A DNA stretch of 64,000 bases from Anthopleura xanthogrammica (GCA_964019055.1 OZ025206.1:22379578-22443577), one strand, 5' to 3'; counted from the first letter of the stretch, positions 19,781 through 30,414 are shown. Notes: generated by a model from the sequence alone, not told the origin. Program-made: numbers and translations.

Positions 19781-21169
19781 GTGAAGCGAGAACAAGAAAG
19801 GTACCATCTGTCAGATAAATTCAAAGAAGACCAGCAGAGGCTAAACCTACAACCAAACAACGATGGAGCGTACGAATGCAGAGGGAGAATACAAGGTAGT
19901 TATCCTATCTACTTGCCACCCCGAACACTTCTGTCAACGAAGATAGTTGAAGATGCTCACATTCTAACGATGCACGGGGGAGTTGGTCTTATCATGTCCC
20001 AAATCAGGCAAGACTACTGGATACCCCGGTTGAGACAATTAGCGAGGAACGTTGTCAGGAGGTGTTACGGATGTAAGAAGTTCCATGTGAGAGCATTTCA
20101 CAACCCACCACCTGGAAACCTGCCAACAGACCGAACTGAAGGTTCTACACCATTTCAGGTTATAGGTGTAGATTACGCAGGTCCTATAACATACAAGATC
20201 TCCAAGAAGAAGGAGGGTAAAGCTTACTTCCTGCTGTTTACGTGCAGTTTGACAAGAGCAATACATATTGAGTTACTTCCCGACCAAACCACAGGCGGCT
20301 TCATCAAGAGCTTCAAGCGCTTCGTAGCTAGACGGGGGAGACCCAAGAAGATTTATTCAGATAACGGCAAAAGTTTTGTGGCGGCAGCCAAGTGGCTCAA
20401 GAAAGTCATGAAAGACGAGAAGGTGCAGAATCACTTAGCCCATCAGAATGTTGTGTGGCAGTTCAACCTTAGTAGGGCCCCGTGGTGGGGCGGACAATTT
20501 GAGAGATTAGTCGGAGTGGTGAAGCAAGCTTTCTACAAGTCTGTGGGGCGCGCAAGCCTCACATGGAACGAACTTGAGGAAGTTATTCTTGATGTTGAAG
20601 TAGCGGTTAACAACCGACCCCTGTCTTACGTTGAGGATGATGGGCAATTACCAGTACTGACTCCAAACATCATGATGTATAGTCAACCCAATCTCTTACC
20701 AGAGGAAGAGGTGGATTCAAGTGAAGAAGTGGATCTGAGGAAACGGGCCAAATATCTTCGTTGGTGCAAAGACGTGCTTTGGTCTCGATGGACAATGGAG
20801 TATGTGAGGAGTTTAAGGGAAAGACATAATCTTACACATCAGAGTAAGAGACTTTCTCTTAAAGTTGGCGACGTAGTACTGATAACAAGAGAAGAAAGAA
20901 ACCGCGGGAAATGGAACATTGGAGTTGTGGTGAAGCTGATCAAGGGTAGAGATGGAGAGGTACGAGCAGCTAGACTTAGAGCTGGGAAGTCATTCTTAGA
21001 GCGAGCAGTACAACAACTCTGTCCAATGGAGCTGTCGTGTGATAGGCAACAAGTGCAACGAGAGCAAGTCCTGAATCCACGAGCGAGAGAATTCACACCA
21101 CGACGTGCTGCAGCAGCTGCGAGGGAGAAGATCAAGAATATCTTACAGCAAGAGGAAGAAGATGATTGA
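19781..21169 (+). CDS. BEL/Pao integrase region (polyprotein, 3' part)
   Basis: In the same frame as the preceding part and separated from it only by the TGA; there is no independent ATG at its start. An HHCC zinc-binding module is visible (H..LTMHGGV..YWIP..CYGCKKF), then an integrase core with D in VIGVDYAGPI, D in IYSDNGKSF and E in GGQFERLVGVV (D,D,E). The C-terminal WSRWTMEYVRSLRERH..LKVGDVVLI..KWNIGVVVKLI segment matches the DUF5641 domain usual at BEL/Pao C-termini. The stop is at 21167-21169, about 110 bp before the polypurine tract. Confidence 0.9.
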   Translation: MKREQERYHLSDKFKEDQQRLNLQPNNDGAYECRGRIQGSYPIYLPPRTLLSTKIVEDAHILTMHGGVGLIMSQIRQDYWIPRLRQLARNVVRRCYGCKKFHVRAFHNPPPGNLPTDRTEGSTPFQVIGVDYAGPITYKISKKKEGKAYFLLFTCSLTRAIHIELLPDQTTGGFIKSFKRFVARRGRPKKIYSDNGKSFVAAAKWLKKVMKDEKVQNHLAHQNVVWQFNLSRAPWWGGQFERLVGVVKQAFYKSVGRASLTWNELEEVILDVEVAVNNRPLSYVEDDGQLPVLTPNIMMYSQPNLLPEEEVDSSEEVDLRKRAKYLRWCKDVLWSRWTMEYVRSLRERHNLTHQSKRLSLKVGDVVLITREERNRGKWNIGVVVKLIKGRDGEVRAARLRAGKSFLERAVQQLCPMELSCDRQQVQREQVLNPRAREFTPRRAAAAAREKIKNILQQEEEDD

Positions 21170-21291
21170 ACCAAGTTGAACTCAAAGAACATTGGGACTT
21201 TAATTAGTTGACATTTATCTGTTTAAGAATTCATTATAGTCAGACATTGAACATATATATTTGCTCCCTCCGGAATCAAATAGGGGGAGAG

Positions 21292-21450
21292 TGTCGGAAC
21301 GGAAGTGACGTCACGTGGGAGAACTCGTGGGAGTTAACGAGAGAGCGAGGAGAGGCGCGACGAGAGAGTGAAGAGAGAACATGTAATCTTGTGTTAGAGA
21401 GAAATAAAACCAGTGAATTGTGATCTACTTTGTGGGATTTCGTCCCAACA
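21292..21450 (+). repeat. BEL/Pao 3' LTR
   Basis: 159 bp, identical by eye to 14934-15092, including TGACGTCA at 21306-21313, CACGTG at 21312-21317 and AATAAA at 21403-21408. It is followed by the ACTA target duplication. Confidence 0.95.
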
Positions 21451-22720
21451 ACTATGTATAACACTAGCAGTTTTACACCTAAACAATCAACTGCTGTTTT
21501 CGATGAAATTCAGTGTTGTATTTCTAAATTAGAAGAGTCAGTGTTGTAAACTAAAAAATAGAATCAACAAAAGAAAATTCTAGGAAGAACTTAGTAATAA
21601 TTAAAAACCATCCGGGCATGGACATACAATCAAAGCGAAGTCTTAGTTTCTTTTCATTTACTCGAGCGTATCCGACAGTTAGCCAGTATGAATTCCAAGA
21701 AATTTCTCATTTTGAGTTCCCTCAGCCGTCAACGACTTACAATTGCAAACCCGTCAGGTATTCTACGAATTACAGATTATTTGACTAGGTAAAAGAATGG
21801 TTCTATAGTGATATTTGGCATGAAATATCACGAAAGAATTCGAAAACAATCTGAAATTTTATGCAAGCGCCGTAGGGGAGAAAACATATATTTGGACTTC
21901 ATGTATATGCATTGAAGTGTTTTCATATAGAAACGTTTCTTGGAAAAAGCCCCTATGATGGCGAGGTTGTTAGGGATTGTGAATGATTGTCAAATGAGGA
22001 GGGTGACTAAAAAGCACAGAGTGTCCGCCGGTGGGGGGGATGTAATAATGAAACACGTAAAGTCGGGAAATTCATGCATTTAAGAGAAATGGGGAAACAT
22101 TTAATCTCTTTTCGTCAGAATGAGTAAAATAAATAACTTGAAAAACATATATTTTAATACAACTATCACTCCCCGAAGGGGCTTTTCCTTTAAGTTTCGC
22201 CGCTCCACACCCATGCCCACTACATTCATTATTTCAAAACAAAACACTTCTCTCACATATGCATGTTGATTTTTAGGGAAGGAAGAAAACAAGGGAACCC
22301 GGAGAAAAAACCCCTCGTGGCACAGGAGAGAACATCACATCAAACAAACACAACTCGCATAATTATGCGGTTCAGTCTAGACTCAAACGCGCCACCACAG
22401 TCATGAACTACACAGTGGTGAGATACAGCGCCGTAACAAGTCATGACTTGAACCCATGTACATAAATATATATTCTCATGAGGTTTAGGTATAGGAAACT
22501 AACCGTAAAAAGCAAAACTTTAAAAAGTTTAGTTTAAATTGAGAATGACTTTGTACGTGGGACTATCCATTAAGTCTTGAGTTGTGTTAAAACCACGTGA
22601 ATTATTTATGTCTAATGATATTTAGCCAAGCTTTCAGTCTCGGCGTCCATTATTAAGGCAGGTGAAATTAATTTAAAAAATGCCCGAGATATTTGTAAAA
22701 AAGCGGTAACTATAGCGATA
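21451..22720 (+). repeat. Segmental duplication, copy 2 (3' part)
   Basis: Resumes the homology to copy 1 (about 11900-13178) directly after the retrotransposon. Small differences include loss of GAAGG near 21690, a shorter G run at 22035 and scattered substitutions. No gene was identified. Confidence 0.9.
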
Positions 22721-23195
22721 GTAAGGGTTATATAGAATGGACGCGAGTGTGACAAGGGGTTTATCATCGCGAGTGAAGCTTAGGATTGACTTCGCAGGTT
22801 ACAACTATATTCAATGTTCGAAGAACAAAAATATCAAAACACACAAGAATAACTGGACAAATTTAGGTATTAAAATACTTATTAAAATCCAACCAGGCGT
22901 AGTTTATGTATCCACCTTCATACTTTGTATAAAAGTTTTCTATAGATGTTCGAAATAATACATTTTTACTAAACGAAATAAATAACACACTTGAAAAATA
23001 AAGTTCGCAAAAAACTGAATCGAGCCTTCTCATTGGATATTTCGGGTCACGTGGATCGTGTCCAACACCGCCTGAGTGAATATTTAAATTTATTCCAAGA
23101 ATTTCCAAGAAGTTCATTTTGTTTTCTTTTGAATCCTCTACTTGGTCCCAAGATCTCTTCGATACACGTACAAATCGAAGTTACAGGTTCTGGAA
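22721..23195 (+). promoter_or_regulatory. 5' flank of the repeat-tailed kinase
   Basis: Only the last 100 bp resemble the other kinase flanks (TTCCAAGAATTTCCAAG, TTTTGAATCCTCTACTT, CCCAAGATCTCTTCGATACA, then GAAGTTACAGGTTCTGG before the ATG). The CCGAGAAACTTGTCAC module is absent. A promoter is inferred from position only. Confidence 0.35.
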
Positions 23196-26100
23196 ATGTC
23201 TAGAATCAAGGTAGGCCGAAGAAACTTCGTCGAAAAAACCGTGCTTGGGGAAGGCGCTTTTGGTAAAGTGTACAAGGTGAGAGAGGTTGGCAGATCAAGC
23301 AGTGTTTACGCTCTAAAAAAGATTGAAGTTGGGGATAACGAGGCAGTTAACATGGTGAAAAAAGAGATTGATATCTTGGCCAAGTGCAGCCACGATCATA
23401 TCGTACGTATGTACAAAGTTGATAAAACCAAGATTTCCAGATCAACTTTTGTCCTGATCTTGATGGAGTATTGCGAAGGCGGAAATCTCAACAGTCGTCT
23501 AGCAAGACGAAGTGATAGCCAAACTAACCTACGATGGATGAAAGAGTTGGCCGATGCCATGTGTTATCTGCACTCCAATAACATCGTTCATAGAGATCTG
23601 AAGCCAGAAAACGTGCTACTGACGGCCAACGATTCCATCAAGTTGGGGGACTTTGGTCTTGCCAGAGAGTACGCAGCTCTCAAGCAAGCTAGTGCCACAC
23701 GATCAGACGAAACCCTTATGTCCTATCTGAACACAGCATACATGGGCACAAAGGCAGGATCAAAGCCTTGGATGGCACCCGAGGTGTTTGACGGACACTA
23801 TACGGAGAAAGCAGACATCTTTTCTCTTGGTACGATATTCTATGCTATCCTAACACGGGCATGTATATCAGACGGGGGCAGCAAATATTATGGTGCATTA
23901 GTCAGTGTCGGTGGTCAAAGGATTGGCCTCGGGATGGCGATGAGACAGGATTCGAATGTTATGGTGTCGTTCGATGAATGCCCGAGTAGAAAGAGACAGG
24001 TACTTCGTAATATGCTAGATTACAACCCCAAGATCAGACCTAGTGCACGAAAAGTACTTGAAAATATTGTCTCATCATCCAACCCTCAGCCAGCAGATCC
24101 TACTGCCAACCAGAAACCTGTTCCACGAACCCACTTTCCGATCCCGAAATTTATTCCGTCTTCCCCTTCACCCCACAGAGAAAGCCCTCTTCCTAATACA
24201 CCCCACAATATACTTGGTAGTGATGATCCTTTTCCAAAATTACATGTATCTCCTCCCCGGTTATTTGATTATCACCCCCTAGCAATGCAAGATAATTTCC
24301 CTATGAATGCCGCTGGAGATGATTCAGACGACTCATCTCCTGCACGCATTAGAATCCATGAACCTAACAAATATGACATAGGCGGTGGACTAGGGTATAA
24401 GTTCGGGGGGGTCAGAGAAAGCCCTCTTCCTAATACACCCCAAATTATACTTGATAGTGATGATCCTTTTCCAAAATTACATGTATCTCCTTCTCCCCGA
24501 TTATTTGACTATCGCCCCCTAGCACTGCAAGATAATTTCCCTATGAATGCCGCTGGAGATGATTCAGACGACTCATCTCCTGCACGCATTAGAATCCATG
24601 AACCTAACAAATATGACATAGGCGGTGGACTAGGGTATAAGTTCGGGGGGGTCAGAGAAAGTCCTCTTCCTAATACACCCCAAATTATACTTGGTAGTGA
24701 TGATCCTTTTCCAAAATTACATGTATCTCCTCCCCGGTTATTTGACTATCGCCCCCTAGCAATGCAAGATAATTTCCCTATGAATGCCGCTGGAGATGAT
24801 TCAGACGACTCATCTCCTGCACGCATTAGAGTCCATGAACCTAACAAATATGACATAGGCGGTGGACTAGGCTATAAGTTCGGGGGGGTCAGAGAAAGTC
24901 CTCTTCCTAATACACCCCAAATTATACTTGATAGTGATGATCCTTTTCCAAAATTACATGTATCTCCTTCTCCCCGATTATTTGACTATCGCCCCCTAGC
25001 AATGCAAGATAATTTCCCTATGAATGCCGCTGGAGATGATTCAGACGACTCACCTCCTTCACGCATTAGAGTCCATGAACCTAACAAATATGACATAGGC
25101 GGTGGACTAGGGTATAAGTTCGGGGGGGTCAGAGAAAGCCCTCTTCCTAATACACCCCAAATTATACTTGATAGTGATGATCCTTTTCCAAAATTACATG
25201 TATCTCCTTCGCCCCGGTTATTTGACTATCGCCCCCTAGCAATGCAAGATAATTTCCCTATGAATGCCGCTGGAGATGATTCAGACGACTCATCTCCTGC
25301 ACGCATTAGAGTCCATGAACCTAACAAATATGACATAGGCGGTGGACTAGGCTATAAGTTCGGGGGGGTCAGAGAAAGTCCTCTTCCTAATACACCCCAA
25401 ATTATACTTGATAGTGATGATCCTTTTCCAAAATTACATGTATCTCCTTCTCCCCGATTATTTGACTATCGCCCCCTAGCAATGCAAGATAATTTCCCTA
25501 TGAATGCCGCTGGAGATGATTCAGACGACTCACCTCCTTCACGCATTAGAGTCCATGAACCTAACAAATATGACATAGGCGGTGGACTAGGGTATAAGTT
25601 CGGGGGGGTCAGAGAAAGCCCTCTTCCTAATACACCCCAAATTATACTTGATAGTGATGATCCTTTTCCAAAATTACATGTATCTCCTTCGCCCCGGTTA
25701 TTTGACTATCGCCCCCTAGCAATGCAAGATAATTTCCCTATGAATGCCGCTGGAGATGATTCAGACGACTCATCTCCTGCACGCATTAGAGTCCATAAAC
25801 CTAACAAATATGACATAGGCGGTGGACTAGGGTATAAGTTCGGGGGGGTCAGAGAAAGTCCTCTTCCTAATACACCCCAAATTATACTTGGTAGTGATGA
25901 TCCTTTTCCAAAATTACATGTATCTCCTCCCCGGTTATTTGACTATCGCCCCCTAGCAATGCAAGATAATTTCCCTATGAATGCCGCTGGAGATGATTCA
26001 GACGACTCATCTCCTGCACGCATTAGAGTCCATGAACCTAACAAATATGACATAGGCGGTGGACTAGGCTATAAGTTCGGGGGGGTCAGAGAAAGTCCTC

Positions 26101-26798
26101 TTCCTAATACACCCCAAATTATACTTGATAGTGATGATCCTTTTCCAAAATTACATGTATCTCCTTCTCCCCGATTATTTGACTATCGCCCCCTAGCAAT
26201 GCAAGATAATTTCCCTATGAATGCCGCTGGAGATGATTCAGACGACTCACCTCCTTCACGCATTAGAGTCCATGAACCTAACAAATATGACATAGGCGGT
26301 GGACTAGGGTATAAGTTCGGGGGGGTCAGAGAAAGCCCTCTTCCTAATACACCCCAAATTATACTTGATAGTGATGATCCTTTTCCAAAATTACATGTAT
26401 CTCCTTCGCCCCGGTTATTTGACTATCGCCCCCTAGCAATGCAAGATAATTTCCCTATGAATGCCGCTGGAGATGATTCAGACGACTCATCTCCTGCACG
26501 CATTAGAGTCCATAAACCTAACAAATATGACATAGGCGGTGGACTAGGGTATAAGTTCGGGGGGGTCAGAGAAAGTCCTCTTCCTAATACACCCCAAATT
26601 ATACTTGGTAGTGATAATCCTTTTCCAAAATTACATGTATCTCCTTCTCCCCGGTTATTTGACTATCGCCCCCTAGCAATGCAAGATAATTTCCCTATGA
26701 ATGCCGCTGGAGATGATTCAGACGACTCATCTCCTACACTCATCGGAGTCCATGAACCTAACAAATATGACATAGGCGGCGGACTAGGGTGGGAGTAG
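23196..26798 (+). CDS. PDIK1L/STK35-like kinase with 11-unit repeat tail (copy 4)
   Basis: A 1200-residue protein in one exon. I chose ATG 23196 because it aligns with the starts of the paralogs; an in-frame ATG lies at 23142. The N-terminal 300 residues are a complete kinase: GEGAFG, YALKK, HRDLKPEN, DFG, and WMAPEVFDGHYTEKADIFSLG. A Pro-rich linker follows, then eleven tandem units of 79-80 residues (starting near 24177, 24416, 24656, 24893, 25133, 25373, 25613, 25853, 26090, 26330 and 26570). Each has RESPLPNTPQ, SDDPFPKLHVSP, RLFDYRPLAMQDNFPMNA, AGDDSDDS, and NKYDIGGGLGYKFGGV. Units differ at few sites (SSPARIRV or SPPSRIRV; VSPPR or VSPSPR; HEPN or HKPN). The last unit is cut short by TAG. 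The tail is acidic and Ser/Pro-rich with CK2-like SDDS sites and looks disordered. The repeat is unfamiliar to me and its function is unknown. Confidence 0.88.
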   Translation: MSRIKVGRRNFVEKTVLGEGAFGKVYKVREVGRSSSVYALKKIEVGDNEAVNMVKKEIDILAKCSHDHIVRMYKVDKTKISRSTFVLILMEYCEGGNLNSRLARRSDSQTNLRWMKELADAMCYLHSNNIVHRDLKPENVLLTANDSIKLGDFGLAREYAALKQASATRSDETLMSYLNTAYMGTKAGSKPWMAPEVFDGHYTEKADIFSLGTIFYAILTRACISDGGSKYYGALVSVGGQRIGLGMAMRQDSNVMVSFDECPSRKRQVLRNMLDYNPKIRPSARKVLENIVSSSNPQPADPTANQKPVPRTHFPIPKFIPSSPSPHRESPLPNTPHNILGSDDPFPKLHVSPPRLFDYHPLAMQDNFPMNAAGDDSDDSSPARIRIHEPNKYDIGGGLGYKFGGVRESPLPNTPQIILDSDDPFPKLHVSPSPRLFDYRPLALQDNFPMNAAGDDSDDSSPARIRIHEPNKYDIGGGLGYKFGGVRESPLPNTPQIILGSDDPFPKLHVSPPRLFDYRPLAMQDNFPMNAAGDDSDDSSPARIRVHEPNKYDIGGGLGYKFGGVRESPLPNTPQIILDSDDPFPKLHVSPSPRLFDYRPLAMQDNFPMNAAGDDSDDSPPSRIRVHEPNKYDIGGGLGYKFGGVRESPLPNTPQIILDSDDPFPKLHVSPSPRLFDYRPLAMQDNFPMNAAGDDSDDSSPARIRVHEPNKYDIGGGLGYKFGGVRESPLPNTPQIILDSDDPFPKLHVSPSPRLFDYRPLAMQDNFPMNAAGDDSDDSPPSRIRVHEPNKYDIGGGLGYKFGGVRESPLPNTPQIILDSDDPFPKLHVSPSPRLFDYRPLAMQDNFPMNAAGDDSDDSSPARIRVHKPNKYDIGGGLGYKFGGVRESPLPNTPQIILGSDDPFPKLHVSPPRLFDYRPLAMQDNFPMNAAGDDSDDSSPARIRVHEPNKYDIGGGLGYKFGGVRESPLPNTPQIILDSDDPFPKLHVSPSPRLFDYRPLAMQDNFPMNAAGDDSDDSPPSRIRVHEPNKYDIGGGLGYKFGGVRESPLPNTPQIILDSDDPFPKLHVSPSPRLFDYRPLAMQDNFPMNAAGDDSDDSSPARIRVHKPNKYDIGGGLGYKFGGVRESPLPNTPQIILGSDNPFPKLHVSPSPRLFDYRPLAMQDNFPMNAAGDDSDDSSPTLIGVHEPNKYDIGGGLGWE
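24177..26798 (+). repeat. Coding tandem repeat, 240/237-bp unit, 11 copies
   Basis: Each unit is 240 bp, or 237 bp where one Ser-Pro pair codon is missing. Units are nearly identical in DNA, including synonymous positions. Units 4-7 alternate two types, so a dimer of about 480 bp repeats, and units 8-10 recapitulate the types of units 3-5. The pattern fits unequal crossing over. Each unit contains a G7 run (TTCGGGGGGGTCAG), a likely slippage site. Confidence 0.95.
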
Positions 26799-28660
26799 GA
26801 CGGGGGGGCCAGAGGACACCCACTTGAACTTTCACTTGTTGCGTGTTTAGCGGTATTGGTCTATTTTAACGTTAATATTGCGATTTTTGCTTTAATTTTT
26901 TTTCTTTATTTCTTGATTCGGCGATTTTGAGTTTTTCATAATAATTACAGTCCCTTAGTTTTTATGTCCTTCGGCCGCCTATGTACGCGTGGGTCCAGTG
27001 GCAGTCAATTCCTGCCCTATGCAGTTTTTTGAAACAATGAAATTCTAGTTCGCAATATATTCAGGCAAACAGTCTTTCAGTAAACATCAGATGTCTTAAA
27101 CTAAAACATGCTGATACAAGGTTAGAGAGCAATGAATCAGGGGATTTCCCTGTTACTAAACTTAGATATTCATTTACCAAATTTTAAATAAGGTGGTTCG
27201 GAACCCATAGATCTATTGCGATAAACTTTTCTTCAAACTTTTTCCACAATAAGTACTTCATAGATGAATTTCAAAAATGAAATAAAAAATGGGGTTTACG
27301 GTTCTCGTTTTCGAATTAAGGAGTAGACTGAGGAGGTTTTCTTGTATTTTCTATCGCAAAATTTAAACAAACTTTTGATCCAAAAAAATTGAAGCTTTTT
27401 TCAGACGTTTTTTCGATGTTGAACACAATTAAACAAGTAACTGTTGTGGAAAAAACCTTCTTTATCTCATATATCATTAGCATAATTACGCATTGGATGT
27501 TATCAAAGCAAAAAATATGTAAAGCAAAAGAGGGATATGTATTAAAATTAAAAATATATAAAATGTGTAACCAAAAGAAGATTTAAAAGATTCACTGATC
27601 TACAAGTGCTTGAACAAGCAAATTGATTTGGGGAATTCGAAATTATCCTAAAAAAAGTGGGGGAAGGGGGAAAAGGGGAAGGGGGGAGGGGTGTAATGGG
27701 GAAAGTTTTAGAGTTATTTGGAAATAAGGGAAAAATCATATTTTGATTGCGGTTCACCTCACACTATCCTGAGTAATTGAAACTCTTGCTGTTTAATAAT
27801 GATTTGTCAACAGACAATCTCTTCTGACACGTGCCCAGCCAATAGCAACTCGATCATAATGACTTGTTTATTGGTTGGTCATTTAACCTAGTCAATATTT
27901 GCTTCATGACACTTACTTTGTGGTCTTGACTTAATTAAAGGAGGGCTTTTTATAGATAACAGCTGCAAACCACAGTACTTTTCCAGTACAAACCAGTTTT
28001 AGTTTTGTACAGGTTTTAACATGCGTACTGGGAAAAGTAACACTGTTTGTTTGGTAAACAGATTGTTTGCTAGCCGTTTTCTGAGCCTTCGTTTAAGTTA
28101 TATTATTTGGAACTACAAAGTATTGTTATTGTGAAATATTCTTTACTAGTCCAGCTAGCGAATTCTATCGCCGGTTTGGTTAGGGCGAGTCTTGCGGGCA
28201 AGTGCTCTTATTTTTGCACTAAGTAAATAGCTACCCTCAAGCCTTACGTCATATGCTGCATGACTAGTTGCGCCCAGTTTGACTTGACACAAACCGGTTA
28301 TGTGACGTAGCCCCTACCTGAGCCAATATATACGAGTTTGCTAGTTGCTACTAGTCAGAAGAGAGAGATGTCAAGAGCAGTAAAGATAAGTCAGAAGAAG
28401 TGTAACATTCAACAAGAGTCTACAATAAAAGTATCAAGTACAACCAAGAAGGCCTATATCTTTGTGCCACGAAGGGACGAGCTAGTTTCCCGCCGCAAAG
28501 TCAAAAACCTTCGTGACAGGAGGAAGGGGAAAGGGGGAAAGGGGGGGGGGGGGGGGGGCTTTAGGCCTTACTCAGCCGCCTATGTCTGTAAAGAACTAAA
28601 TAAACTTTTATTCCTTTTAAATTTTAGTGCCCACATTTGAAATTTACGACGTTCGTTAAT
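26799..28660. other. Spacer between kinase copies 4 and 5
   Basis: No gene recognised. It contains G-rich tracts (27655-27695, 28530-28560), a loose inverted repeat around 27975-28045 (AGTACTTTTCCAGTAC and GTACTGGGAAAAGT), a fragment shared with 5850-5920 (GAGAGCAATGAATCAGGGGATTTCCC at about 27123), and, at 28565-28590 and 28630-28650, pieces shared with 13470-13500. The open frame at 28338-28640 spans a G run and is not convincing. Confidence 0.4.
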
Positions 28661-28741
28661 AAATAAACTGAATCTTTGAACCTCGATAGGAACGCATCGT
28701 ATGAGTGGGTTTGTCTGTATGTGATCAATATGAACCATTTT

Positions 28742-28969
28742 CCGAGAAACTTGTCACAAAGCATGAGGTGATCAAGTGATCAAGACAAATACCGAGAAGC
28801 GCCCCTCCCCCAATCAATACGAAATTCCAAGAAATTCCAAGATTTCGACTCAGCTATAGCAGTACAGGAAAGTTTTCGTTTTGAATCCTCTGCTTCATCC
28901 CAAGAGTGAGAACCCCGTTCCATACAAGTAAAGTCCACGATTCAAGTTCAACAACTCAAGGTTCTGAAA
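28742..28969 (+). promoter_or_regulatory. Conserved kinase upstream module
   Basis: CCGAGAAACTTGTCAC at 28742-28757 lies 228 bp before the ancestral ATG of kinase copy 5. The rest of the segment matches 10542-10759. Confidence 0.55.
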
Positions 28970-29936
28970 ATGTATAACGTTCTTCAATCGAATTTTAAAG
29001 TACGCCAAAGAAACTTCGTCGAACAAAAAGTGCTTGGGGAAGGCGCTTTTGGCACTGAAAGTGTACAAGGTGAGAGAGGATGGCAGATCAGGCAGTGTTT
29101 ACGCGCTGAAAAAGATTGAAGTTGAGAATAACGCGGCAGTTGACAATGTGAAAAAAGAGGTTGATATCTTGGCCAAGTGCAGCCACGCTCATATCGTACG
29201 TCTTTACGAAGTCGATATAACTAAGATTTCCAGATCAACTTATGTCCTGATCTTGATGGAGTACTGCGAAAGCGGAAATCTCAACAGCCGTCTAGAAAGA
29301 ACAAGTGATGCCGAAACTAACCTACGATGGATGAAAGAGTTGGCCGATGCTACGTGTTATCTGCACTCCCGTGGCACCGTTCATCGAGACCTGAAGCCAG
29401 AAAACGTACTACTGACATCAAATGATACCATCAAGTTGGGGGACTTTGGTCTTGCCAGAGAGTACGCAGTCCTCAGACAAGAAAATGACCTATCAGATCG
29501 GGCACTAATGTCCTATTTAAACACAGTTTACATGGGAACAGTGGCAGGATCAATGCCTTGGATGGCACCCGAGGTGTTTGACGGACACTATACGGAGAAG
29601 GCAGACATCTTTTCGCTCGGTACGATATTCTACTCCATCGTTAAGCGAAAATACCTGATATGTGATGGTGCCAGCAGCAAATACTTCGGAGCATTTGTCA
29701 CCACCGGTGGCCTAGAGAACGGCCTCGGGATGGCGATGACAAGTAATCCCAATGTTATGGTACCACTGGACGGATTATCACGCTCTACGAGGGAGCTACT
29801 TCACAATATGCTAGCTTACGATCCCAACAACAGACCCAGTGCAGGAGAAGTATTGGAAGAGGTAAAAGCAATCCGTAGTAACATCAGGCTCACAGAAGAA
29901 GGAAACACTCAGGAAAGCTCTTCTTGTTGTTGCTAG
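28970..29936 (+). pseudogene. PDIK1L/STK35-like kinase copy 5, frameshifted in the glycine loop
   Basis: The paralog-equivalent ATG is at 28970. Compared with the other copies, four extra bases (ACTG) lie after GCTTTTGGC at about 29053-29056, inside the glycine-rich loop, so the frame from the ATG is lost. The downstream frame stays open to 29936 and encodes the rest of a well-preserved kinase: lysine strand, HRDLKPEN, DFG, WMAPEVFDGHYTEKADIFSLG. It then has a distinct C-terminus ending SSSCCC, a possible palmitoylation-type cysteine cluster. The intact downstream frame means the lesion is recent, polymorphic or a sequence error. It could still yield an N-terminally truncated product from a downstream start, but that would lack the glycine loop. 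Confidence 0.75.
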
Positions 29937-30414
29937 TAAACGGCGGGATTCTTCAAATGAATACCTACTGGTCAATTGTTTAATACATAGCATTACGAAT
30001 TATAACCCGTCTTAGGTATGTTACTCGCAAATTATACACATCTCGCTGTCTGTCGATCTCAATTTTCACTATGTATCACACATGTTAAGCAGTTTAACTT
30101 TCTTAAGTAGAAATCTGAACTCAATACTTTGCTTTTTTTTCGATGTCACTTATTGATGAATTTGTTACCCATTTTTTGGCATTTAATAATAAAACATTGA
30201 AATTCAGTGTTGCATTATAAAATTAAGTGAGTGTTGTAAACCAAAGAATAGATTGAAATTCTAAGAAAAGCAATGAATAAAAACCATTGGTGGTCATTCA
30301 ATGAAAGCGAAGTCCTGGCTTTTCAGTTGAGCGTACCCGTCAATTTATCCATGAATACTGACCCGGCCCAATAACAGTTTCTCTTTGAACATAAAGTGTT
30401 TATTGTTATTTGTT

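Larger units (their letters stand above)
14934..21450 (+). mobile_element. BEL/Pao LTR retrotransposon, defective
   Basis: A 6517-bp element with two 159-bp LTRs that are identical by eye, TG..CA ends and an ACTA target duplication. A primer-binding site (TGGCGACCCCGCC, 15097-15109) resembles a tRNA-Arg complement, and a polypurine tract AGGGGGAGAG lies at 21282-21291. Coding order is Gag (DUF1759-like), zinc knuckles, aspartic protease, reverse transcriptase, RNase H, integrase and a C-terminal DUF5641-like domain, which is BEL/Pao order. There is no envelope gene. Two lesions disable the coding region: a 728-bp foldback insertion at 17247-17974 and an in-frame TGA at 19778-19780. Confidence 0.95.

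Noticed and set aside
28338..28640. 100-codon frame upstream of kinase copy 5
   Set aside because: Runs through a G homopolymer and repeat-derived sequence; no family resemblance.
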